NCBI RefSeq assembly: GCF_002899895.1
Contig: NZ_PPEI02000003.1
Coordinates: forward strand, 372,001-436,000
DNA length: 64,000 bases
Origin: Chryseobacterium oncorhynchi
GTDB lineage: Bacteria; Bacteroidota; Bacteroidia; Flavobacteriales; Weeksellaceae
Reading direction: 5' to 3'
The position numbers and the translations under genes are program-made. Positions 1-8,744 of this stretch are shown here, in pieces. The notes under the pieces are model-generated. The model saw only the letters and a list, made by a program, of their open reading frames with translations, made no database searches and was not told the origin of the DNA. Each line of letters starts with the position of its first letter. The first letter of the stretch is position 1.

Positions 1-403
1 GAGCTTTTCTTAATCGAGGAGACGATTCAAAAGGAATATTGCTCATCGCTTCTACACCACAGGCGATTCCGCTTTCTATCTGCCCCAACGCAATTTTGTT
101 TCCAATGTAAATAGCCGCCTCAATACCCGTATCACAGGCTTGCTGAAGATCACAAGCTGGTGTGGCAGGATCTAGTGAGGTATTCATTACCGTTTCTCTG
201 ATGAGGTTACTCTCAGAAATATGTTTGATAACTGCTCCGCCTGCAACTTCGCCAAGTAATTTTCCTTTGAGCTGGTGACGGTCTATCAAGCCATTAAGGG
301 CTACGAGCAAGAGATCCTGATTCCCTTTTTCTGAATAGGCTGTATTCATTCTGGCAAATGGGATTCTATTGTATCCTACAATTGCCACTTTTTTTGTTTC
401 CAT
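1..403 (-). CDS. Thiolase / acetyl-CoA C-acyltransferase (5' part)
   Basis: This is the N-terminal 134 residues of a thiolase; the rest lies beyond the left edge. Thiolases cleave or form 3-ketoacyl-CoA in fatty acid oxidation or acetoacetyl-CoA metabolism. The start METKKVAIVGYNRIPFAR and the segment LQQACDTGIEAA with candidate nucleophile Cys90 are the thiolase N-terminal fold and active-site loop. The ACDTG form resembles the FadI (trifunctional beta-subunit) type more than the classic CSSG type. It starts 10 bases downstream of the TetR gene on the same strand, so the two probably share a transcript and the TetR protein probably controls it. Substrate chain length cannot be judged from this part. 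Confidence 0.85.
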   Translation of the reverse strand, partial: METKKVAIVGYNRIPFARMNTAYSEKGNQDLLLVALNGLIDRHQLKGKLLGEVAGGAVIKHISESNLIRETVMNTSLDPATPACDLQQACDTGIEAAIYIGNKIALGQIESGIACGVEAMSNIPFESSPRLRKA

Positions 404-413
404 ATTTTGAAAT

Positions 414-1019
414 TTATGATGGAAGAATAGTTAATTCATGATCGATCATTCTTTTGATCTTATCCAAAGCTTGATTCAGGTATTTTTCATCATCCATAGT
501 CTTGGAGAGTAAAATTCCTCCCTCGATCAGCATAACAAATAGAGATGCATATTCTTCTGCATTCATCAATGTATTCAATTCTCCATTTTTTTGTCCCTGA
601 ATAATCACCTTTGTAATTTTTTCTGTCCATAAGGAGAAAGATTTCTGGACATGTTTTTTCAGAGCCGGAAATGAATCATCTGCTTCTGTTGCAGCATTCA
701 TCAGCGGGCATCCGCCGTTTGAGAAGACTGAGTTCCAGTTTTTCCTGTAAAAATCGACAAAGGCATGAAGTTTTTCCTTTGAAGTTGAATATTGATCTCC
801 AAGGGAATGATTCATTATTTTACTTAACAGACCGGCATTGTACTTATACACCTCAATGGCCACCTGATCCTTATTCTCAAAATTTCCATAAATACTACCC
901 TTGGTAAGTCCTGTTGCCTGAGTGATATCCGACAATGATGTAGATATATAACCTTTTGTATTGAATAAAGTTGCGGTTTTCTCGATGATAAATTGCTTTG
1001 TCTTTTCTGCCTTTGACAT
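414..1019 (-). CDS. TetR/AcrR family transcriptional regulator
   Basis: A 201-residue repressor of typical TetR length. Residues 8-52 form the N-terminal DNA-binding domain, with the helix-turn-helix around residues 28-47 (SLSDITQATGLTKGSIYGNF). The remaining helices are the ligand-binding and dimer domain, including the family-typical segment GGCPLMNAATEAD near residue 102. It is followed after 10 bases by a thiolase gene, so a fatty-acid or acyl-CoA ligand is a reasonable inference. A palindrome with 10-bp arms in its own promoter suggests autorepression that would also cover the thiolase. Confidence 0.9.
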   Translation of the reverse strand: MSKAEKTKQFIIEKTATLFNTKGYISTSLSDITQATGLTKGSIYGNFENKDQVAIEVYKYNAGLLSKIMNHSLGDQYSTSKEKLHAFVDFYRKNWNSVFSNGGCPLMNAATEADDSFPALKKHVQKSFSLWTEKITKVIIQGQKNGELNTLMNAEEYASLFVMLIEGGILLSKTMDDEKYLNQALDKIKRMIDHELTILPS

Positions 1020-1040
1020 TTTAAGTATCTAATTTTAATG

Positions 1041-1074
1041 CAAATATACAAAAATATACCACTTGGTATATTTT
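1041..1074 (-). promoter_or_regulatory. tetR promoter -7 element with TetR-type operator palindrome
   Basis: On the minus strand TATATTTG (1041-1048) fits the Bacteroidota -7 element TAnnTTTG, about 22 bases upstream of the tetR ATG. Directly upstream of it lies a perfect palindrome with 10-bp arms, AAAATATACC (1051-1060) and GGTATATTTT (1065-1074), separated by ACTT. The palindrome covers the spacer and -33 region, where a bound repressor would exclude RNA polymerase. The assignment to the adjacent TetR is inference. Confidence 0.65.
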
Positions 1075-1079
1075 GTTTT

Positions 1080-1116
1080 AAAAATTAAGTCTGAATGCTT
1101 ATCAGGATTCAGACTT
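1080..1116 (-). terminator. Terminator after the osmC-like gene
   Basis: The inverted repeat AAGTCTGAAT (1087-1096) / ATTCAGACTT (1107-1116) has a 10-base loop and starts 24 bases past the minus-strand stop at 1140. On the minus strand it is followed by AATTTTT, the form of an intrinsic terminator. Confidence 0.65.
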
Positions 1117-1139
1117 ACTGTATTGTTTGTATTGAATGT

Positions 1140-1556
1140 TTAGACTAAAGTAGCATTCAAAGTAATTTCAAAATTGAAAGCAGCACTTACTGGGCATCCT
1201 TCTTCTGCTATTTTAGCATACTTTTGAAATTCCTCCTCTGAAATTCCAGAAACCTTTGCCGTTAAAGTTAGCTCAGATTTTGTGATTTTCCCAATGTTTG
1301 GATCAAGAGTAATGACAGAAGTGGTTTTCAGTTCTTCCGGATTGTAGCCTGCCTGTGATAATTCTGCATCCAACTTCATGGTGAAGCATCCTGCATGGGC
1401 TGCAGCAAGTAATTCTTCAGGATTAGTTCCCACTCCCTCTGCAAAACGACTGTTGAAAGAATACTGAGTTTGGTTTAAAGTTGTACTTTGGGTAGTGATA
1501 TGTCCTTTACCTTCTTTAATGGTACCGTTCCAAACGGCTGTTGCGTTACGTCTCAT
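1140..1556 (-). CDS. OsmC family peroxiredoxin
   Basis: A 138-residue protein of the OsmC/Ohr fold, a cytoplasmic thiol peroxidase that reduces organic hydroperoxides. The two reactive cysteines are visible: Cys57 in [10 protein letters not shown] and Cys121 in [10 protein letters not shown]. The N-terminal [18 protein letters not shown] is typical of the OsmC rather than the Ohr subgroup. The length is normal for the family. It has its own promoter and terminator, so it probably forms a single-gene unit even though the AraC-type gene upstream runs in the same direction. Confidence 0.92.
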   Translation of the reverse strand: MRRNATAVWNGTIKEGKGHITTQSTTLNQTQYSFNSRFAEGVGTNPEELLAAAHAGCFTMKLDAELSQAGYNPEELKTTSVITLDPNIGKITKSELTLTAKVSGISEEEFQKYAKIAEEGCPVSAAFNFEITLNATLV

Positions 1557-1596
1557 AATGTTTGTTTTGGTTTAATATTGTTTGATTTTGATGTTA

Positions 1597-1627
1597 CAAA
1601 GATAGGTCGGTTAGTGGGTTGGATTCA
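1597..1627 (-). promoter_or_regulatory. Promoter of the osmC-like gene
   Basis: On the minus strand TATCTTTG (1597-1604) matches TAnnTTTG. A TTG (1625-1627) lies 20 bases upstream as a partial -33 element. This leaves a leader of about 35 bases before the ATG at 1556. Confidence 0.5.
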
Positions 1628-1641
1628 ATAGATAAAAAGAC

Positions 1642-2508
1642 TTAAATATTGTACTTTTTTCCCGACGAGTAATTTTTTTTAAAATTTGCTGGTGTACTTC
1701 CTGTTTTATGAGTAAAAAGTCGGTTGAAATAGGCCGGATCTTCATATCCCAGATCATAAGCAATTTCCTTAACGGGTTTATCTGTGTAAAAAAGTAACCT
1801 CTTTGCTTCTAATAATATTCTGTTGATAATAAACTGATTGGGAGATTCCAGATTTAAGCTTTTAAATTTATGAGTTAAAGTTTTAGGCGCAATGTGAAGA
1901 AGTTCGGCATAATCCGAAACATGATGCTTTTTTCTGAAATGGATTTCCAGATGCCTGCTAAAATCTCTGAAAATATCAAGCTCACTGCCTTGTATTTTTA
2001 TCGTATCATTATCTAGATTTTGTTTTTTCCATTTTCTGGTAGCTCTGATGATGATCTGTTTTACATAGGTTCTGATCATCTCTTCTGCAGAAGAATCTTT
2101 CCATTCAAGTTCATCTTTAATGTTTTGGAATAATCCTTTTATCATTATTGCTTCAGACGGATCAAGCTCAACGAAAGGGATTTCAAATATATTATGAAAG
2201 AGGAGACCATCGCAGGCCACTTCTTTATCATGAATCTGAATGCAATAAAAATCACGGTTATAGTGGAGAAGCATAGATTCTTCTTTTCCTTTTTCTATGT
2301 TTAGACGTTGACTGGTGAGAAAGAATAAAGACGGTTTTTTGGTTTTATACCGGTTAAAGTCTACGGTAAGCTCATACCCCAATGGAATGAAGAATACTTT
2401 GATGTCTGATCTGAACAGATTTCCGTTGAAGTTCCCCAAATTTTCTTCAGAAAATATTTCCAGCCCAAGTCTTTTATAATGATCTTCAAAAATAAGTGGT
2501 TGCAACAT
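1642..2508 (-). CDS. AraC family transcriptional regulator
   Basis: A 288-residue regulator. The C-terminal part from about residue 185 contains the two helix-turn-helices of the AraC/XylS family, with VSDYAELLHIAPKTLTHKFK as the first and VKEIAYDLGYEDPAYFNRLF as the second; the latter is the family signature. The N-terminal 170 residues resemble the loose cupin-like sensing domain common in Bacteroidota members and have no feature that identifies the ligand. It is divergent from a second AraC-type gene 197 bases away and precedes the osmC-like gene. An imperfect dyad CTTTAG-T-CTAAAG sits just upstream of its start (2516-2528). Confidence 0.88.
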   Translation of the reverse strand: MLQPLIFEDHYKRLGLEIFSEENLGNFNGNLFRSDIKVFFIPLGYELTVDFNRYKTKKPSLFFLTSQRLNIEKGKEESMLLHYNRDFYCIQIHDKEVACDGLLFHNIFEIPFVELDPSEAIMIKGLFQNIKDELEWKDSSAEEMIRTYVKQIIIRATRKWKKQNLDNDTIKIQGSELDIFRDFSRHLEIHFRKKHHVSDYAELLHIAPKTLTHKFKSLNLESPNQFIINRILLEAKRLLFYTDKPVKEIAYDLGYEDPAYFNRLFTHKTGSTPANFKKNYSSGKKYNI

Positions 2509-2705
2509 ACTTTAACTTTAGTCTAAAGATACAAAAAAGCATGATCTTGAACATATTAAATTACAGATACCCTTGTTTTGTGAGCAGAATATTGAATCGG
2601 AACGAAAAAAAATAGAAATATGTTTTTAGATTGGTATTATTTTATCAATTTTACAAGAACTTGTATCGCGATTTATAGTATTAACCTTTTTTCAAAACGG
2701 CCTGC

Positions 2706-3584
2706 ATGAGTGAATTAGAAAATATTCTGAGAGAAATAACTCCACTATCTCCTGAGGACAGTTTTCTGGTGTTTGACAGGATCAAGGCCTCATTTGATTT
2801 TCCTTACCACTATCATCCGGAAATTGAAATTAACTTTGTATACAAAGGAAAAGGCTACCGCAGGATGATTGGAGATCACACGGGCGAAATCGGAAATATA
2901 GAATTGGTATTGGTAGGACCTAATTTACCGCATTGCTGGGCCAATTACAAGTGCAAAAACAGAAAAACTCACGAGATTACTATTCAGTTCAATCAGGATT
3001 TTTTTAATCAGTCGATGATGCAGAAAAATATCCTGAAACCAATTAATAATCTGATGAAAGATTCGATCAGAGGAATTCTTTTTTCAACTGAAACTGCAGA
3101 AAAACTAAAAGATTCGTTTCTTAATCTCTCCAAGATGAACAGTTTTGAATCTTTCATAGAAATTATGAAGATCCTTAATGAACTGGCTGTTGCAGAAGAT
3201 AAAATACTGCTGTCGTCTTACAGTATAGAGCTTGAAACTTTTGGTGATAATGATAAAATGAAGATTGTTCATGATTTTGTTCATAAGAATTTTGAGAATA
3301 AAATAACCTTGGATAATGTAGCTTCTCTGATCAATATGAGTAATGTGACGTTCAACCGTTTTATTAAAAAGAGAACGGGGAAAACATTTATCAATTATCT
3401 TAATGAAATACGGATCAGCTATGCAGCACGTTGGCTGATGGAAAAGAATCTTACTGTCTTTGAAATCGCTTTTGAGGCTGGTTTTAATAACATTGCCAAT
3501 TTCAACAAGGTCTTCAAATCTATCAAAAAAACAACGCCTACAGAATTTAAAGAACAGTTTAAAGGCGTTAAAAAAATTGAATAA
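2706..3584 (+). CDS. AraC family regulator with N-terminal cupin, likely PUL activator
   Basis: A 292-residue AraC-type regulator. Residues 30-80 (FPYHYHPEIEINFVYKGKG and the later LPHCW) form a cupin sensing domain. Residues 190-285 hold the double helix-turn-helix ending in FEIAFEAGFNNIANFNKVFK. It lies directly upstream of the SusC/SusD operon in the same direction, so it is the obvious candidate activator of the N-glycan locus. That is inference from position: Bacteroidota loci of this kind are often driven by hybrid two-component systems, SusR or ECF sigma factors, none of which is seen here. A dyad ACAAG-AA-CTTGT (2653-2664) lies 42 bases upstream of the start and could be an autoregulatory site. 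Confidence 0.88.
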   Translation: MSELENILREITPLSPEDSFLVFDRIKASFDFPYHYHPEIEINFVYKGKGYRRMIGDHTGEIGNIELVLVGPNLPHCWANYKCKNRKTHEITIQFNQDFFNQSMMQKNILKPINNLMKDSIRGILFSTETAEKLKDSFLNLSKMNSFESFIEIMKILNELAVAEDKILLSSYSIELETFGDNDKMKIVHDFVHKNFENKITLDNVASLINMSNVTFNRFIKKRTGKTFINYLNEIRISYAARWLMEKNLTVFEIAFEAGFNNIANFNKVFKSIKKTTPTEFKEQFKGVKKIE

Positions 3585-3972
3585 TTTTATGTTAAAATTT
3601 GCTACCTCAGTGGTATCAGTTTTTTTGTTTTTTTAAGACATTCAACAGAATATTTCGTTTCTTTTTAACAAAATATGAAGATAAATCCTCTTTTTTTGAT
3701 TGACAGGATGGTGTTTTATTTTACTGATAATAAGGGTGTTATTTGCTTTTTTCTAAAGGTTCTGAAAAAATAATATCGTTTTATGATAAAATAGTATTAT
3801 ATCAGACTGGCTACAAAATTTAGATTTGTCAATGTGAATTAAATCTTAACAAAACTTTAAATTATTTAATGCATAAGCGGCAAAAAATTGTCAAAAGAAT
3901 AATAATTTTTTCTGTATTGAAATATAAAGTAATGTCATTGATTCTCAATTAAATCTAACTAATCTAAACCTT
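3585..3972 (+). other. 388-base control region of the PUL
   Basis: No gene is visible here. Just after the AraC stop, the short stem TACC-TCAGT-GGTA followed by a T-run (about 3603-3626) may be a weak terminator. TAGATTTG at 3821-3828 fits the -7 consensus TAnnTTTG but has no TTTG at -33, as expected for an activator-dependent promoter. It would give susC a leader of about 140 bases. The rest is AT-rich with no repeat I could defend. Confidence 0.45.
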
Positions 3973-6933
3973 ATGAGAAAAGCAGTTATACCGGTTCTAT
4001 TTGTTTTTTCCCTTTCTGCAACTGCACAGGAAAGAAAAGCGGCCGACACTACTAAGACAACCGATATTCAGGAGGTCGTAGTCACCTCTTTGGGGATAAA
4101 AAGGCAGGCCCGCTCTCTTACCTACTCCAGTCAGCAGATTGGTGGTGATGAGCTTACAGAAGTGAAAACGCCCAATCTTTTAAATGCCATCAACGGAAAA
4201 GTTTCCAATGTACAGATCAATAGGACCAATGGTGTAGGAAGCTCCGTAAGGGTGATTATGAGGGGTAATAAATCTGTATCCAATAGCCAGCCATTGTATG
4301 TGATAGATGGAATTCCTATTATTAATGGAACAGGAAAATCAGCAGATATTGGACAGTATTCCAATATGCCGGATCCAGGAGATGTGCTGAGTTCAATTAA
4401 TCCTGATGATATTGAAAGCATCAACTTTCTAAAAGGAGCGTCTGCTTCGGCATTATATGGATCTGCGGGAGGAAACGGGGCAATATTGATTACTACTAAA
4501 AAAGGACGTGCAGGGAAGAGTATGATTACTTTCAGCAGCAGTCTTACAATGGATAGAGCCTACAGTCTTCCAAAGTTGCAATACAGTTATCTGTCTTATG
4601 ACCCTTCTGTACCTGGTCAGGCTCCGGGAGATAATGAATACAGTTGGGGAGCAAAAGGAGCATCCAAGGATTATCTTAAAGATTTTCTGCAAAACGGAAC
4701 AACATGGGTAAACAGTCTTTCTTTCCAGTCTGGAAATGAAAAATCCACTAATTATTTCTCCATTGGGAATACAACCAATAAAGGAGTGATTCCACTGTCA
4801 TATTTTGATCAGTATAATATCTCTTTCAGGAATTCAAGTAAGTTTTTGGACGATAAATTGACATTGGATGCCAATTTCATAGGTTCCTTGCAGGAGAGTA
4901 AAAATAGACAGACTCCGGGAGCTTCTTTTTCACCTTTGACCAGCTTATACTGGCTGCCAAGAGGAGTAGATTTTGATCAATATGGACCAAACAATTATAC
5001 TTATTTAAATAAAGAAAGATTATTGCCCGCACAAAACTGGTGGGAAATAAAACCTGATGGAACTTTCAAAAGGAACCCTGAAACTCAGAATCCTTATTGG
5101 ATCTTAAACAGAAATCCTGTTACAGTAAGCAACAGAAATGCATATGGTGCAGTTTCACTGGCTTATCAAATTAATCCATGGTTATCAGCAAGGGTGAGAG
5201 GAAATTACAGCTGGAATACTTCTGACAGCCAACGCGATATTGCCGCCTTTTCAGCACCTAGTTTAAGAGCTGATGGGAATAATGGACGAATTCTAAAAAA
5301 TATATATGAAAATTCCTCTACTTACGGAGATGTTTTACTAATCGGTAGCCCAAAACTAAGTGAATCAATCTCGTTAGATTTTACAGTAGGAGGAAGTATA
5401 AATACGACAAGAAACAAAATAACACAGATCGATAATGCTTATCTGGCAGCTCCTAATTTGTTTACATCGAATAACTTACAATGGAATGTGAACAGAAAAC
5501 CCGGAGATGGATATCACAATATCTATACAAATATGAAGAAGCAGGTACAGTCTGTATTTGCAAGTGCCTCAGTAGGGTACAAAAATATGTTCTATGTAGA
5601 TATGACATTTAGAAATGACTGGGATTCTACATTGTCTTTAACAGGAAGAACCGGATTCGATTATGAGTCAATAGGAGCCAATGCTATACTGTCTTCGGTA
5701 TTCAAACTTCCGGAAGTCCTTAATTTCTGGAAAGTCAGAGCATCTTATGCTACTGTCGGATTGGGATTGCCTGCTAATATCTCCAATGCAATGCTCGAAT
5801 ATAGTAAGGGATACTCTTATGGAGTAGATGCAGGAACCATTGTATATCCTAAGAGTTCGTTTGTTACAGACCCTCGATATAAAGAGTTGTTTCCAAAGCC
5901 AGAATTGAATAAGACCTTTGAAGCCGGAACTGAATTAAGAATGCTGAATAACAAACTAAGTTTTGATATTACTTATTATAATTCAAATGCTAGTAACCAG
6001 TTGCTGGAAACTAAAATATCTTCAAATTTAGGAGGAATTCCTACAGGATCATATTACATCAATGCCGGTAAAATAAAGAATACAGGTTTTGAATCTTCAT
6101 TATCCTATAAAATCTTTGATTCGGAAAAATTCGGATGGACTGCTATGGTGAATGCATCAGCAAACAAAAATAAGATTGTTGAATTATTCCCGCCAAGTTT
6201 AAGTATTCCACAAGATCAGTTATTTACTCTGACTGGAGGAGGAGATTATACAAGGCTTAAGTTAGGCGGCTCTTTTGGAGATATTTATGGGATAAAATTC
6301 AAAAGAGATGATCAGGGACGTGTTTTAGTGAATGCGCAAGGTGTTCCAATAGCAGAAAGTACCCCTTCTTATTTAGGAAACCCAAATCCTAAGTTTATTC
6401 TAGGGTTCAATAATACATTCAATATTGGTAAACTTGGAATTTCTTTCCTTGTTGATGGTAAGTTTGGAGGACAGGTTCTTTCCCTTACTGAAAAAGCGAA
6501 TGACTTCTATGGAGTAAGTAAGGCTTCTGCGGATGCCAGAGATGCCGGAGGTATTTCTATTCCAAATGCGGTATATGCACCAGGAACTCCAAATGCAGGG
6601 CAGGCTTATACTGGATTGACAGACCCGAGAGAATATTATAAAACAGTAGGAACTACAGAAGGATATGGAAAAGGAATTGATGAAGCCTATATATACAGTG
6701 CTACAACGATACGTTTACGTCAGGCTTCTATTTCATACACCTTTGATATCAATTCAAAATATATGAAAAATACCACAGTAAGCCTGGTGGGAACCAACCT
6801 GTTTTTCTTCTATAAAAAAGCACCTTTTGATCCTGAACAAGTATCTGGAAATACACCAGGCGGAGTAGGAGTAGACTCATTTGGACTACCGGTTACCCGA
6901 TCTATCGGATTATCATTAAAAGCTAACTTCTAA
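3973..6933 (+). CDS. SusC/RagA family TonB-linked outer membrane transporter
   Basis: A 986-residue outer-membrane channel that would take up oligosaccharides with its SusD partner, powered by TonB. After a signal peptide (about residues 1-18, ending SLSATAQ) the TonB-box/plug region starts at once (TTDIQEVVVTSLG near residue 30). The plug contains the SusC signatures PLYVIDGIPI and LKGASASALYGSAGGNGAI, and the beta-barrel ends in an aromatic-terminated strand (SLKANF). It lacks the N-terminal carboxypeptidase-regulatory-like domain that most SusC proteins carry before the plug. The SusD gene follows after 17 bases. The mannosidase and endoglycosidase genes downstream point to N-glycan oligosaccharides as cargo. 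Confidence 0.95.
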   Translation: MRKAVIPVLFVFSLSATAQERKAADTTKTTDIQEVVVTSLGIKRQARSLTYSSQQIGGDELTEVKTPNLLNAINGKVSNVQINRTNGVGSSVRVIMRGNKSVSNSQPLYVIDGIPIINGTGKSADIGQYSNMPDPGDVLSSINPDDIESINFLKGASASALYGSAGGNGAILITTKKGRAGKSMITFSSSLTMDRAYSLPKLQYSYLSYDPSVPGQAPGDNEYSWGAKGASKDYLKDFLQNGTTWVNSLSFQSGNEKSTNYFSIGNTTNKGVIPLSYFDQYNISFRNSSKFLDDKLTLDANFIGSLQESKNRQTPGASFSPLTSLYWLPRGVDFDQYGPNNYTYLNKERLLPAQNWWEIKPDGTFKRNPETQNPYWILNRNPVTVSNRNAYGAVSLAYQINPWLSARVRGNYSWNTSDSQRDIAAFSAPSLRADGNNGRILKNIYENSSTYGDVLLIGSPKLSESISLDFTVGGSINTTRNKITQIDNAYLAAPNLFTSNNLQWNVNRKPGDGYHNIYTNMKKQVQSVFASASVGYKNMFYVDMTFRNDWDSTLSLTGRTGFDYESIGANAILSSVFKLPEVLNFWKVRASYATVGLGLPANISNAMLEYSKGYSYGVDAGTIVYPKSSFVTDPRYKELFPKPELNKTFEAGTELRMLNNKLSFDITYYNSNASNQLLETKISSNLGGIPTGSYYINAGKIKNTGFESSLSYKIFDSEKFGWTAMVNASANKNKIVELFPPSLSIPQDQLFTLTGGGDYTRLKLGGSFGDIYGIKFKRDDQGRVLVNAQGVPIAESTPSYLGNPNPKFILGFNNTFNIGKLGISFLVDGKFGGQVLSLTEKANDFYGVSKASADARDAGGISIPNAVYAPGTPNAGQAYTGLTDPREYYKTVGTTEGYGKGIDEAYIYSATTIRLRQASISYTFDINSKYMKNTTVSLVGTNLFFFYKKAPFDPEQVSGNTPGGVGVDSFGLPVTRSIGLSLKANF

Positions 6934-6950
6934 CTTTCACAATTACAAAA

Positions 6951-8576
6951 ATGAAAATCAATAATATTAAAATATTAGTATTTGGAACGGTAATGTTGCT
7001 TTCTGCTTCAGGATGTACCAATGACTTTGAACAGTATAATCAAGAGAAACTAGGCGGGCCTGAAAATTTTTATGCAGATTTTATTGCAATTGTTGATCCT
7101 ATGAAATCCATGCAAAGAGAGCTGCAGGCAGATTACCAGCGATACCCAAACCTTAGTGCAGATATGTACAGTGGAATGTTCAGTACAGCAACCGCGTTTA
7201 ATGGTGGAGTTAATAATCTTACCTACTCTATGGTAGAAGATTGGAATAATAAAATAGTTAATAAACAACAGGATATTTTCAATCTTTCTCTCATCATTGA
7301 TGATGCTGCTAAAAAGATCTATCCGGGAATAGATTTTACGGCAATGTTTGCCGTTAAAAAAATTCTGAAAGTAGTTACTGCGGCAAGAGTTTCGGATAAT
7401 CATGGTCCGGTAGTATATAGCAAATATGCAACACCTAATGCTAATGGAACTACAGATTTTGATTCTCAGGAAGATGCTTACAATTACTTTATTGCGGACC
7501 TTACTTCTGCAATAAATGATTTACAAAAAGTAATAGCTACTCCTGCAACAGAAAGTGTAGAAGATAAATCTGCACTGAAAAAAGCAGACCTGGTATATGG
7601 TGGAAATATGTCTCAATGGGTAAAACTGGCAAACTCTCTTAAATTGAGGCTAGCCATGAGAATGAGTTATGCAAATCCTACAAAATCAAAACAATATGCT
7701 GAAGAAGCTTTGTCTTCATCTGCAGGATTGATTACAGAAAATACAGATAATGCCTTAATAAGTGTAGGACAGTCTGAATTAAGTTTCATTATCTATTCTT
7801 GGGGAGACTGTTTGATAGGAGCTCCATTGATGGCTTATATGAATGGATATAATGATCCAAGACTTTCTGCATATGCAATTCCAGCCACAGATAATGCTGT
7901 TACTGGAAAATATATTGGTATACGTCAGGGAATTGATTTATTAAATGGGAAATCTACCTACGGCGGGTTCTCACAGCCACAGGCAAAATCAGCCAATGGA
8001 GATTATTTTTCAGCAACAGATGGTAAAATGAAATTATTTACAGCTGCAGAAATCTGGTTCCTGAAAGCCGAAGCCGCCCTGAGAGGATATGCCGGCGCCG
8101 GCGATATTAAAGCCAATTATACGGCCGGAGTTCAGCAATCCTTTGGTGAGTGGGGTAAAAGTGCAAGTGTTGGAGATTATCTTGCCAATACAACAGCTAC
8201 TGAAGCTCCTTATGTTGATCCAAAAAATATATCCAATAACATAGATGCAGGAAATCCGCAGTTAAGTACCATTACTATCGCATGGAATGACGGTGATTCT
8301 AATGAAAGAAAACTGGAAAGAATTATTACCCAAAAATGGTTGTCTCTTTATCCGAATGGGCCTGAAGCCTGGGCTGAGCAAAGAAGAACAGGATACCCTA
8401 TTCTTTTCAAAGTAAGACAGAATGATAGTGGTGGACTGATTAGTACTGAAGCAATGATCCGAAGAATTCCTTTCACCATCAGTACCAAAACCTCACTTTT
8501 TAATTACCAGCAGGCAGCCCAAATGCTTAATGGACCAGATACTGGCGGAACCAAGTTATGGTGGGATAAAAAATAA
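6951..8576 (+). CDS. SusD/RagB family outer-membrane lipoprotein
   Basis: A 541-residue surface lipoprotein that forms the lid of the SusC channel and captures glycans. The lipobox SASGC puts the lipidated cysteine at residue 22, followed by TNDFEQYNQ as is common after the +1 Cys in SusD proteins. Helical tetratricopeptide-like segments and the C-terminal region with EAWAEQRRTGYP and PFTISTK are typical of the SusD superfamily (SusD-like_2 type). It lies 17 bases after susC, so co-translation is likely. Its end is followed by a structured intergenic region before the MFS gene. Confidence 0.95.
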   Translation: MKINNIKILVFGTVMLLSASGCTNDFEQYNQEKLGGPENFYADFIAIVDPMKSMQRELQADYQRYPNLSADMYSGMFSTATAFNGGVNNLTYSMVEDWNNKIVNKQQDIFNLSLIIDDAAKKIYPGIDFTAMFAVKKILKVVTAARVSDNHGPVVYSKYATPNANGTTDFDSQEDAYNYFIADLTSAINDLQKVIATPATESVEDKSALKKADLVYGGNMSQWVKLANSLKLRLAMRMSYANPTKSKQYAEEALSSSAGLITENTDNALISVGQSELSFIIYSWGDCLIGAPLMAYMNGYNDPRLSAYAIPATDNAVTGKYIGIRQGIDLLNGKSTYGGFSQPQAKSANGDYFSATDGKMKLFTAAEIWFLKAEAALRGYAGAGDIKANYTAGVQQSFGEWGKSASVGDYLANTTATEAPYVDPKNISNNIDAGNPQLSTITIAWNDGDSNERKLERIITQKWLSLYPNGPEAWAEQRRTGYPILFKVRQNDSGGLISTEAMIRRIPFTISTKTSLFNYQQAAQMLNGPDTGGTKLWWDKK

Positions 8577-8604
8577 AAAATTAATCAACATCACTCAACA
8601 ATAC

Positions 8605-8726
8605 AGAGACATCTCAGAAGTCAGATTTATCTGATCTATTTATTCTGGCAGGAGGGTACAAACTCCGAAAAATTTATAGTTTCGTTTCAATCCGGGATAA
8701 ATTTTTGAGATGCTCTCTTTTTCTTT
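8605..8726 (+). promoter_or_regulatory. Structured intergenic RNA, multibranch hairpin ending in a T-run
   Basis: A 12-bp closing helix pairs AGAGACATCTCA (8605-8616) with TGAGATGCTCTCT (8706-8718), with a single bulged C. Inside are three helices: TCAGA/TCTGA (8621-8634), GGAG/CTCC (8651-8666) and AAAATTTAT/ATAAATTTT (8669-8705). The closing helix is followed directly by TTTTTCTTT. The layout is that of a multibranch RNA ending in a terminator-like arm. It could be an attenuator, a riboswitch-like leader for the MFS gene starting 18 bases later, or a stabilising 3' end for the susCD transcript. I do not recognise a known riboswitch class. Confidence 0.55.
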
Positions 8727-8744
8727 AGAATCTTATTTTTTAAT

